64,000 nucleotides of DNA from Parasponia andersonii (taxonomy: Eukaryota; Streptophyta; Magnoliopsida; Rosales; Cannabaceae). Location of the stretch: contig JXTB01000834.1 in assembly GCA_002914805.1 (NCBI GenBank), positions 13,882 to 77,881 of the forward strand, in the 5' to 3' direction. Shown piece by piece: positions 46,930 through 57,244 of the stretch. The notes under the pieces are model-generated. The model saw only the letters and a list, made by a program, of their open reading frames with translations. It ran no database searches and was not told where the DNA came from. Every line of letters begins with the position of its first letter. Position 1 is the stretch's first letter. The translations under genes and the position numbers were made by a program.

Positions 46930-47827
46930 AGATTTTACAAAACCTATACCCTCTGAAGAAAAGATTGAATCTTCTCATACTCTCCCATTTCCTCATGCTT
47001 TGAATAATACAAGGAAAGTAAATCACAATCCTGAAATTTTTTAAATCTTCAAACACGTAAAGAGCAATATCCCTTTATTGGATGCTATTAAACATATACC
47101 ATTTTATGTTAAATTCTTGAAGGACTTGTATACTATGAAAAGAAAACTGAATGTGAAAAAAAGAGCTTTTCTAGCCAAACAAGTAAGTTCAATACTTCAA
47201 AACAATAATAGCTTGAAATATAAAAACCCTGGTTGTCCTATAATTTCATGTGTTATTAGTGAACAAAAAATTGAACAAGCATTACTTGAACTTGGAGCTA
47301 GTGTGCATTTACTTCCATATTCAATTTATCAAAAACTCAATCTAGGTGAGTTAAAATCAACTTATATCACTCTTTTGCTTGCCGATAGATCAGTTAAATT
47401 CCCAAGAAGAATAGTAGAAGATGTATTAGTTCAAGTTGATAAATTCCTTTATCTTGTGGATTTTATTATCTTGGATACACAACCTGTTGAGGTAAGAAAT
47501 CCAATTCCTATTATTTTAGGACGACCACTTCTAACAACTTCTAATGCTTTGATCAATTATAAGAATGGAGTGACGAAGCTTTCATTTGGGAACATGACAT
47601 TTGAACTTAATATTTTCAATTTGTGTAAGCAACCACATGAAGAAGATGAAAATAAGGAGGCTAACGTGATTGAAACCATCTTAAGAGATTGTGCTCAAAC
47701 AGGGAGAAATTTAGATCCATTGGAAGTTTGTTTAGTTAATTCATTTGAATCAAGTATGCATTTGGATCATGATATCTCTAATATATATTCTTTACTTGAC
47801 TATTCTCAAATAATGGAAAACAAAGGA
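46930..47827 (+). pseudogene. Gypsy aspartic-protease region
   Basis: The open frame 47078-47827 (250 codons) gives HIPFYVKFLKDLYTMKRKLN, then the retropepsin site ALLELGASVHLLPYSIY. There the catalytic Asp (family DLGASVNLLP) is replaced by Glu. LADRSVKFPRRIVEDVLVQV and PIILGRPLLTTSNALINY follow, all close to Athila-type elements. A stop at 47828 separates it from the reverse transcriptase. The D-to-E change alone would be expected to inactivate the protease. Confidence 0.85.
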
Positions 47828-47999
47828 TGAAGGTCAAGATTCGAAAAATTACCATCACATTCCAGAATAACAATGCCTTTAAGCATCGAATCACCTAAGT
47901 TTAAGTTGAAACCATTGCCATCTAATCTCAAATACTCCTTTTTAGTGGAAGATGAGACTTTTCCAGTAATAATCTCTTCTAAAATTGATGTACACCAAG

Positions 48000-49137
48000 A
48001 AGGTAAGTTGTTACAAACTTTAAAAATGAATAAATCTACTTTAGGATAGACCATAGCCGACATAAAGGGAATAAATCCTTTGATTTGCACACACAAGATT
48101 TATTTAGAGAAAAATAGCAAACCCACAAGAGAAATGCAAAGAAGGCTTAATCCTGATATGAAAGAAGTAGTGAGAAATGAAGTTATTAAGTCCTAGATAA
48201 TAGAATTATTTTCCTATTTCTGATAGTAAATGAGTAAGTCCTACCTAAGTTGTAACTAAGAAATCTAGAGTTACTGTGGTAAAAAAAGAAAATAATGTAT
48301 TAATTCTAACTAGGACTGTTACTGGTTGGTGTGTGAGTATTGACTATAGGAAACTCAATTCAATGACTAGGAAAGACCATTTTCCTTTACCTTCTATGGA
48401 TCAAATCCTTGAAAGAGTTGCAGGACATGAATTTTATTGTTTCCTAGATAGGTATTCAAGGTGCAATCAAATTAAAATAGTAACTAAAAATCAAGAGAAA
48501 ACCACTTTTACATGTCCATTTATTACATTTGCTTATCGTAGGATGCCTTTTAGATTATATAATACACCAGCTACATTTCAAATATGCATGTTTAGCATAT
48601 TTAGTAATATGATTGAACGTTCTCTTGAAATTTTCATGGATGATTTTTCTATTTTTGGTGAGTCTTTCGATGATTGTCTAATGAACTTGGAGAAAGTCTT
48701 AAAAAGGTGTGAAGAAAAGAATCTTGTACTTAATTAGGAAAAATGTCATTTCATGATAACAAATAGGATTGTTCTTAGCCATATTATTTCATTAAAAAGA
48801 ATTGAAGTAGACAAGTCAAAAATTGAATTAATTTCTAACTTACCTACACCAAAGTATATAAGAGATGTTAGATCATTCCTAGAATATGCTGGTTTTTATA
48901 GGAGGTTTATCAAAGATTTCAGTATAATATCTAAACCATTGTGTAACCTCATATCTAAAGACAATATTTTTGAATGAACTAAAGAATGTGAAGAAGCATT
49001 TATAAAGCTTAAAAAATTTCTCACCTGTGCTCCTATCATTTAACCACCCGATTGGTCTCTTCCTTTTAAAATAATATGTGATGCTAGTGACTATGCTATT
49101 GGGGCTATTTTGGGACAACAAAAAGATGGTAAGCCAT
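48000..49137 (+). pseudogene. Gypsy reverse transcriptase and start of RNase H
   Basis: The open frame 48276-48737 reads CVSIDYRKLNSMTRKDHFPL, then FLDRYSRCNQI (family FLDGYSGYNQI). FTCPFITFAYRRMPFRLYNT follows, with the active-site box EIFMDDFSIFG (FMDD in place of YMDD). After a stop at 48736 it continues KCHFMITNRIVLSH and LPTPKYIRDVRSFLEYAGFY. It then enters RNase H with FKIICDASDYAIGAILGQ (49070-49125), whose first Asp is kept. It stops matching at about 49137, where the LOG-like fragment starts. At least four in-frame stops are present. Confidence 0.88.
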
Positions 49138-49395
49138 TTAGTTTATGGGGAAAGTAGTCTTGGGTTAATAGGGTGCGTGTCAACAGCTGTATTCATTGGA
49201 GGAAGCCAAATTTTGGGAATCATCCCAAAATCTTTGACTAAAGGAAACATCACCAGAAAAACAGTTGGAGAAGAATTGAAAGTGTCAACAATGCATAGAT
49301 GAATACAAAAGATGCTTGATTATTCTGATGCTTTTATTGCCTTGCTAGGGGGCATTGGAACTCTTGAGATACATCATAGTGGATATATAACATTT
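49138..49395 (+). pseudogene. Captured LOG-type (lysine-decarboxylase-like) gene fragment
   Basis: Directly after the RNase H start, the plus strand encodes YGESSLGLIGCVSTAVFIGG, SQILGIIPKSLTKGNITRKT, VGEELKVSTMHR, a stop, then IQKMLDYSDAFIALLGGIGTLE. This is the core of the LOG/TIGR00730 family, including the PGGxGTxEE site whose Pro now reads Leu. LOG enzymes release active cytokinin bases from their riboside monophosphates. About 80 of the usual 200 or more residues are present, with no intron in a stretch where I recall host LOG genes being split, suggesting cDNA capture. It is broken by TGA after MHR and the missing second half of the active site, so it is not a functional enzyme. Confidence 0.8.
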
Positions 49396-49623
49396 AGTCT
49401 TGATTTTTAAATTTCCTAATATTGATTCATCATGCATTTCTTTTTGAATTATTCAAATTTACAAACTGTTAGATTATATTCATATACTTATTTAGCAAAT
49501 ATTCATAAACCATTCTCCGCACACACACACTTTAACATATGATTGTGGATTGCAAATTGAACTGCTATGATACTCAAGTTCTTATATTTTATCAAAGGTA
49601 GCAACTAAGGGAAGTGTAAAATA

Positions 49624-49654
<31 letters not shown>

Positions 49655-50283
49655 GAAAAAAAAGGGCACATATTATTCTAAAAAAAATCATAGAAAAGTT
49701 TGGTTTTGTAGCCTCCTTAACTCGAGTAACTAAGCCCGAAGAGGTGTCTTAATACCTAATACTCTAAGGCCAACTGGCTTGGGAGTTATTGGCCCAAAAC
49801 TCATTAAATAGTTAAGGAGAAAACTTAAGGAAACTAGACATTGCACTATCTATAGTTGTCTTATTTAATAAAAGCATCTGCAACCTGAGTTATCTAGCTC
49901 GTAAAAGTGTCTCAACACCTAATGCCTAGAGGCCAATTGGTCTGGGAGTCATTAGCCTAAAGCTCGCTACATGGGTTAAGGATGTATTGTTCATAATATT
50001 ACGTTAAAAAAAAAAACAAAAACAAAAATTGCCCCATACTCAAAGAAGCTACTTTTGGTGAAATATTAGAACTTATATTACATTTTTCAATCAAGCCCCA
50101 TGATTATGTGTTATTACATGAGCATAAAATGAAGGTTTATTAATATTTGATTCAATAAAAATTAAGAGTTTGTTTATTTGGATAAATCAAAGAGAGAAAA
50201 AGTGGTGATTACTTTGGAAGGAATTTTTGTTAAGTGATAACACTTTAATTACTAGGGACTAGTAATAAGCTGGTTAGCGGATG
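49396..50283. other. Non-coding 3' part of the gypsy element
   Basis: Lies between the LOG fragment and the 3' LTR. It contains a (TAA)n tract near 49624-49652 and two diverged copies of about 105 bases (49711-49818 and 49879-49982) built around 'gaggtgtcttaatacctaat...aaggccaactggcttgggagt'. No integrase or clear polypurine tract is seen. Confidence 0.65.
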
Positions 50284-51935
50284 TGATGAACGTCTAATTG
50301 TGTATATTTATTATGAGATTAAATCATCATTATATACTTAAAATTTCATTAAATTCTCTAATTTAAAGTACTTTTGTAGATATAGGTATAAAAGTAAGAA
50401 TTATCCTTAATTTCTACTAAATATTCGTTTCTGCGCAAGTTTTTTAAAATGGGCACAGATTCTAAACTACATGGAATTTTGGTCCAATTCTTGAACTCAT
50501 GGATTTTGCACTCAATTATTCACTAAAACCAATTTACAAGATCTACCAATATTATTTCAAAATAGGTCTCAAATAGATAAAATTTTAAATTAGACTGCAT
50601 TCACATTCAGCCCGACACCCTTTAATATTTGACCCATTCTGGCCTCATTAAAATATCAAATAGAGTGATTCTCAATGCTATGGATATGTAAACAAAACTA
50701 TCTAGATGATTCTTTCTTCAAGAAAATTCAAAAGAAGTTAAAACTTCTAGGTAAAAATATCAGATCTTTCCAGATGATAAGATCAGCAACCAATTTTGAC
50801 TCAACAAAACCTATCTTCACCATTTTTGCTATAAGTAAAGAATTACATCTCCAATGGATGCAATTTTGGTGGCATACGACTCCTCATGCTTCAAGCTTCT
50901 TTGATTAAATAGTTTTTATCTAAATTCATAGAGTTTCAGATACATCTTTGGGAGAAACTGAATCTGCCAAAATAAGTTGCCAACTTGCTCTTATCTTTAG
51001 TCTACAAATTTTGACTTTGTATCTCTAAGTTTTCCTATAAATAGATGCTTAAGCTAGGCTTAAGAGGCATTTTGGTTTTAAGAATAAGATCACTCTCTTT
51101 TATTCTCCTCTTGCTATTCATATTATCATAATCTTGCTTTGCCTTCAAAATAGTAAGAGTTTTGTATTTAAAGTTATGTTCATATTGTGTTTATACTTGT
51201 TGTTCTTTTTCATCATATTTATTTAATCTTGCATATTACTAAGGTGAAAGGGTGAATCTTTTGGGGGAAAGATAGGTATAATCTAAACTCTAGGTAGACT
51301 TCATTGTTTATATCTTTTAATCACTGTTATACATATGCTACTTAATTTTCTTAATCAATCGCAATACCCTTCTTGTTAAGTGGCGGGTCTTAATTCATTG
51401 TAGTCAACCTTTGACATAACAAATACTTAATTCCTTTTGTACCGGTTGTGCTAGGAAGGGATTTTGATTTGTTGTGGACAAAATGTGGCACCCTGAATGC
51501 TTGACCACATTTGCAAGTGTTGGCATTATCAAAAAAGATAATTAAGAAAATTAATCTAATCACATAAATAACTAATAATTTATCTTCAATAATTAGCCTT
51601 CCAATTGGAACCTCCGTTGTGTGTGGATTCCAATTGAGTGATAAAAGAATTTAGGTTATACTTATTTGATATATCTAAGAGTGGATTCTCTAATTTTAGC
51701 AGTTGTTTAAGTCTACAACTTCATATCATTATATTTCTGTCACTTTGTATCATATTGTCATAATCATCCTATAACATATTTTTTCTTATCATTTTTATTC
51801 TTGTAATATATGTGTTATAGTCTTGTATTATTCACTAACCTTCCTGTAGATTGACCTCGGTCTCACCGAGTAATTCATTACTTTGACACTCCTGTACTTG
51901 GGAAAAGACTTCATTAATTTGAATCAGTAGAGTTT
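50284..51935 (+). repeat. Gypsy 3' LTR
   Basis: Begins 'tgatgaacgtctaattgtg' and ends around 'gaatcagtagagttt'. It aligns with the 5' LTR along its length. It has about 120 extra bases at about 51440-51570 and a single TATA segment (51027-51042). Confidence 0.85.
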
Positions 51936-53830
51936 ACAAGCTAAAAAATAGATGCAAAAACACACTATTAGAAACATAATGTCAAAACACTTATATACAT
52001 TCATCGTGGTCAAAAAATCGACGCTCCTCTTTTAAACTCATATGTCATTAATACTCTCTACTATGTAAGAATATACGTGAGTATAAAACTCAATAAGTAA
52101 CATTATGCATGATGTTCTTATAAACATTTTAAAAACAATCATAACTTAACATAGGGCCCTTTGTGTACTAAACTACTTAGTCAGAACAGTAGACTTGTCA
52201 TTGAGCCGTATAATATAACATAAGTGGCCACAACATAGGCAACATAGAAGTTCTTCTACAAAAATAATATTAACCTCAGTGTACACAGGAAGCCATCCCC
52301 ATATTGTAAACATATCGATCCATACTAGGATCTAACTCATTAAGGGTACACTTTTCACATATTTGGGATGCCACCTGTCACGTCCCATGTCTACCCTAAC
52401 TATCTAGGAAACATAGTATACAAAAGTTTTCCTTTCTTTTCAAAAATCAAGTATTATAAGACACATAAAATAATGTAACTTTAAAAATAAATAAATAATA
52501 TTTTATGTTATGCATGCAATGATGTAGATGCATTTCATTAACGTACATAACATATAATCACATAATTAGAAAATTCCACATATTCACACACATACAGATA
52601 ATTTCCTATATTACAAGTGAAATGTTACTTACTTTATTTTTGAACTTTTAAGTATTTTTCTACGAAATACTCTTCGCTCAAGGTACAGCTGATGCGCCTT
52701 TATTCTATCTATACACATATACTCACATATATAATTATGATGGAGTTTTTCTTATACTTTTACAAAGTTTAAAAATTTTTAATTCTCTACTATTTTATTA
52801 GTTCTAAGTCGAGTTGCGTCTTCCGATTTCACTAAATATTTACTCAAATATCTATACATACGTGTGTGAAATTGGAGGATATTACATTTATTTTGATAAA
52901 TGGATGTTTTTTAGTTGATCAATTTTTTAAAAAATAAATTAATTTTATACAAAATAAATTAATATATTTTGATCTATTAAATATGAAAAATAGCCATTCT
53001 TCAAATAAGTTTCAAAATTTAGCCATTGTTTGAAAATGGCTAAATTTCAAATAGTAATCTAAAATTCAGCAATTTGGGTGAAAAATCCTAAAAATTATGC
53101 CAAAAACATTTTAAAAGAAATTTCAAAGCCCAAAATGTATGTTAAAGACTCATCTAAGCCCATCAAAACTAATCTTGGAAACCTGAAACCCGTCTATTCG
53201 CTCAAAACCCGACATCAAAAATCCAGAATAATAAAATTATAATTGGGTTTCATTCCCCAATATCCCAAACCCCAACCCAAAAAATCGAAAACTCGAAAAA
53301 CCATCCTATACACATCCCTATTTAGATGTATTCTTTTGTCTAATTTGATATTTTTACTACTATAGCATGTGCTTTTATATCACTTGGGGTATGAGTATAG
53401 CCTTTTTTATTTATTAATAAAAAAAAATACTTACGATGACTTAATTACCCTTTTATTAGTTGTGGCTTAAATGTGAGATTAAAAAAAATACAAAAGAAAC
53501 TATCAAAATTCATGGGGCTTGTAGTAAAATGTTCAAATTTTGGCTCATTTTAAGTAAATATGTATTTTCTAAATGTTGTAGCAAAAGACTAGTATATTAG
53601 TAGATATACCAAGTGTGAAATATAAGTAACCAGTATAAAAACTAATATACTCAGTATATAAATTAAAACAGATATATAAGTAGATATACTAAGCATAAAA
53701 TACATATACTCAACTATTTAGTAATAAAAAGTGAAAAACAGATATTAATTAAAATAAAGTGTAAAAAAAGAATGTACACTCTAATTTCTCTAAATTTCAA
53801 ATAGAGTCGGCAATGGTCCTATGATTACAA
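51936..53830. other. AT-rich region, no gene seen
   Basis: Contains a 'cctgtcacgtcccatg' motif at 52374 that could belong to an old LTR, and short repeated words with 'tatactaagtataaaat' near 53590-53700. No coding region is recognised on either strand. Confidence 0.5.
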
Positions 53831-55648
53831 TGTTGGAAATTGGGATTAGGAGTGTTAGCCTGACATGTTTATAAAGGGTCAGGCTAGACAAGACCTTGAA
53901 TTGTAAAGAGTTAGCCCACAATCTTATCAAACATTAGTGGAAAATGATTGGTGAGGCCATTTTAATTATGGATAAATGTTATATAAGTGTTATATATATG
54001 ATGATTAAATTTATGGATAATGAACTAAATATAATTAGTAATAATTAATTAAAAATTGGGATCTTTAATTAAATATTATTAGTATGGTTCATTAATATTG
54101 AGAATGTATTAATCTTATCCGGATTATTGATGTGTTGACATCACAATAGAAGTACTTTATATAGTTCAATTATATTGGACTAGACCAGACATGATTTGAA
54201 TATCACAAAATTTCGTTAACTATTGAGAGTTTGAATAATGTCACTAGATGATCATATATAAATTAATCTTAATCTTGAGTAGTTATAGACTCTTATTCAT
54301 AACGTTATATTCTTTAACATTATTTCTATTACGACACACTTTGTCTAAATAAATTATTTGTCCATAATAATTAATTAATTAAATTATGGAGAGATAAGTT
54401 TTCTAATTTATTTAAATTTTGAATTCAAAAATATCTAATTATCAGATAATTAGATAAACAAAAATTGAGAAACTGACTGAAAGTGAAACACTCTTTCTTG
54501 AAGGAGTGAGNNNNNNNNNNNNNNNNNNNNNNNNNNNNNNNNNNNNNNNNNNNNNNNNNNNNNNNNNNNNNNNNNNNNNNNNNNNNNNNNNNNNNNNNNN
54601 NNNNNNNNNNNNNNNNNNNNNNNNNNNNNNNNNNNNNNNNNNNNNNNNNNNNNNNNNNNNNNNNNNNNNNNNNNNNNNNNNNNNNNNNNNNNNNNNNNNN
54701 NNNNNNNNNNNNNNNNNNNNNNNNNNNNNNNNNNNNNNNNNNNNNNNNNNNNNNNNNNNNNNNNNNNNNNNNNNNNNNNNNNNNNNNNNNNNNNNNNNNN
54801 NNNNNNNNNNNNNNNNNNNNNNNNNNNNNNNNNNNNNNNNNNNNNNNNNNNNNNNNNNNNNNNNNNNNNNNNNNNNNNNNNNNNNNNNNNNNNNNNNNNN
54901 NNNNNNNNNNNNNNNNNNNNNNNNNNNNNNNNNNNNNNNNNNNNNNNNNNNNNNNNNNNNNNNNNNNNNNNNNNNNNNNNNNNNNNNNNNNNNNNCGTTA
55001 AAAAAAATAGATCCAAGTCCAAATGATTATTTAGATAATCATATAGGATAGGCTTGTTTTGTAAAGTATTTATAGAAATATCACATTTTACAAATTTTAT
55101 TTGTAAAAATATCAGAAGAGAAGAGGAGACCCAAGAAGATCAATGGATAGTTTTGTGGCCTGCGTGCTTTTGACTCTTTGCAAATTGAAATCCTAGCAGA
55201 ATAAACTACGTATTATATAAGGTGAAACCCTAGTAGAATATACTACGTATTATTTTCTTCAGAGCTTCCATAACCTAGAGAGAAGAAAAGAAGAGTCTTT
55301 TTATTCCCCGTAGAACAAACTCTTACAATCTCATGTGTTGAGAATATTGCAATACCTTAAAGAGGAAGTTTTAAAAAATTGTACGCAACGCTCACTTGTT
55401 CATCCAATTGTGCTTGAGACTTAGATTGGAAGATTATAATTTAGAAGATAGAAAAGATAAGATCCATTGATAGGCTGCAAGAGGTATTAGATTTATTCTC
55501 TTTGTATGTTTCTATTTGTTTTGAATTAATACTATGCACTCATATGGTCAATTGTTTTGAGAAATTTTTTTGAATATTCTTAGACCAATCTTTTACTGCG
55601 AAAATCATTTTAAAAACCAATAGTTTTCCTGAGCTCATGCTTCCAACA
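53831..55648. mobile_element. Candidate solo LTR (copia-like ends), contains assembly gap
   Basis: The stretch begins 'tgttggaaattgggatt' and ends 'catgcttccaaca', the TGTTGGAA...TTCCAACA terminal signature of many plant copia LTRs. No internal coding domain is found. Flanking bases ('tacaa' left, 'gtttt' right) do not form a target duplication, so it may be a rearranged or recombinant copy, or two unrelated ends. A 25-base segment (cctagcagaataaactacg...) is repeated at about 55190 and 55229. Confidence 0.4.
54511..54995. other. Assembly gap, 485 N
   Basis: Unresolved bases. Any reading frame spanning this region is an artefact. The gap lies inside repeat-like sequence. Confidence 1.
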
Positions 55649-56392
55649 GTTTTCCTAGACATGTTCTTGACTAGATTATGGAATTACCGGTTTCACACAA
55701 GAAATGCTCCCTCGTGAACACAAGAATCTCGCATGCGGCTAGACGAAGAATTTGACACTTTTCCAACATCTTACCCTATAGACCTTCTCCAAATAAGGTA
55801 CGAACGATTGAGGAGCATTGCCGATAAGATTTAACTGTTGTCGGTAACACAGTCGCACAAGGGGAGAGCTTGCGATCCATTTTGACGAGTCCATGACGGC
55901 ACTTAGAGAAGGTAATCATGATTAGTTACAGCTCCACCTTCTTCCCCCACGTTCTGCTTCTAAATTCCAATTAGTCACCGTGTATCCTCTAATAAGTGAT
56001 GGAAGAGAGGAATAGGAGAGTTAGATCGTGTTTTAGGTTTAGGTAAAAGGGTATTTACTTAGTATTTTCATAAATGTTGAAGGTTACTTTTGGTACTTTA
56101 AAATGTTCATTAAAGAGAAAGGCGGATTCCAGCATAATTAAAAATCTAAATTTCTACTAGACCAGCTTCAGTTTTTAGTTGTGACTTTGGGCAAAATTAT
56201 CCAAAAATCTGCTATTTGGGTATTTACCAAACACGTCTATATTCAAAAATTATGGAATAAGTGGTTTTGACTTTTTGAAAAGTTATACCAAACTGAGCCT
56301 TAGTCCCAAGCTTTGATAACCATCACATTTCAATCCTTTTAACTCTAGGCTTTTCGAGCATATCCTACCTGAAATCGAATGGCTACCAAATT

Positions 56393-56445
<53 letters not shown>

Positions 56446-57244
56446 CTTTTAACTTTTTTAGTATATCAGTTCAATGTCAACACTTTTTTGAAATGTTTTA
56501 AATTTATGAGAACTTCATCCAAATCGATTGAATCTTATTTCATTATGACCTAAATTGTTGCATATTTGTATTGTTTTATAGATGTATTGTAGAAGGTCGG
56601 CCCACAGCCCCATAAGACCTAGTTAGAAAAGGGTTAACGTATCCCTTTCATCACCACTAGGTTCCTTAGGTCCAAGTTATCCCAAGATGAGGTTTAGTAA
56701 TAAGAAGGAAAAACAAATCAGAGGATTCCTGTAAATGGAATCATTTTACATCAAACGAAAACTAGATAAGTATTGAGACTTGACTTGAACAAATTAGCTT
56801 GTAGGGCCTCTGCATAGTCTTTTCAGCATACATCAAATATAACAACTCAACCTTGCTTTCCAACAAGTTCAACTCCTCAAAAATGTCATCCAGTTTTGGC
56901 TAGATTTCATAAATAACACATCTCAATATCCGTAACTCTAGATTTCTAGGAATATCCCCCTAAATTTTATGTCTACATAATTTGATTTCTCTACATTTGG
57001 TGGGCCCTATATCAAAGCCATTGCTTTTCCAAAACAAAATAAATTTAAGAGAGACGGAGTATAAGCCGGTTTGGAGGCCATTTGCATTCCAACAAGAGTC
57101 TTTTCAATATGCATTAACTTCGACAACTCAACTTGGCTACAAAAAAGTAAGTCCTCAAAAAAAGTTTCCTTTAAATCTACTAAGCTTTTGTAACTAACCC
57201 TACTCTAACTCTAAGCTCTCTAGCACATCTCTAACTCTAGTCTC
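55649..57244. other. Intergenic region with (AT)n and weak repeats
   Basis: The 55650-55960 part is less AT-rich than its surroundings but shows stops in every frame and no known domain. The 56870-57200 part distantly resembles the non-palindromic half of the units in the array that follows ('actcaacttggctacaaa', 'ttccaaaacaaaataaat'). No gene is recognised. Confidence 0.5.
56395..56443. repeat. (AT)n microsatellite, about 24 units
   Basis: A perfect AT dinucleotide run. Confidence 0.95.

Larger units (their letters stand above)
41218..51935 (+). mobile_element. Athila-like Ty3/gypsy retrotransposon, interrupted, 10.7 kb
   Basis: Direct LTRs lie at 41218-42710 and 50284-51935. Just inside the left LTR, 'gaggctattgccgggga' resembles the tRNA-Asp-type primer site (tggcgccgttgccgggga) of Athila/Tat-clade elements. 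Gag, protease, reverse transcriptase and the start of RNase H follow on the plus strand, all with stops. Integrase and any envelope-like region are absent; their place holds a host-gene fragment and a non-coding 3' region. A 2.5-kb insertion splits gag from protease. The sequence 'agttt' precedes the left LTR and also ends both LTRs, so a target duplication cannot be called with certainty. Confidence 0.88.

Noticed and set aside
54450-55051. Two long open frames across the N gap
   Set aside because: They consist almost entirely of undetermined residues; the frame is an artefact of the gap.
55700-55960. Less AT-rich block that might be an exon
   Set aside because: Stops occur in all six frames over short distances and no domain could be named; kept only as unassigned intergenic sequence.
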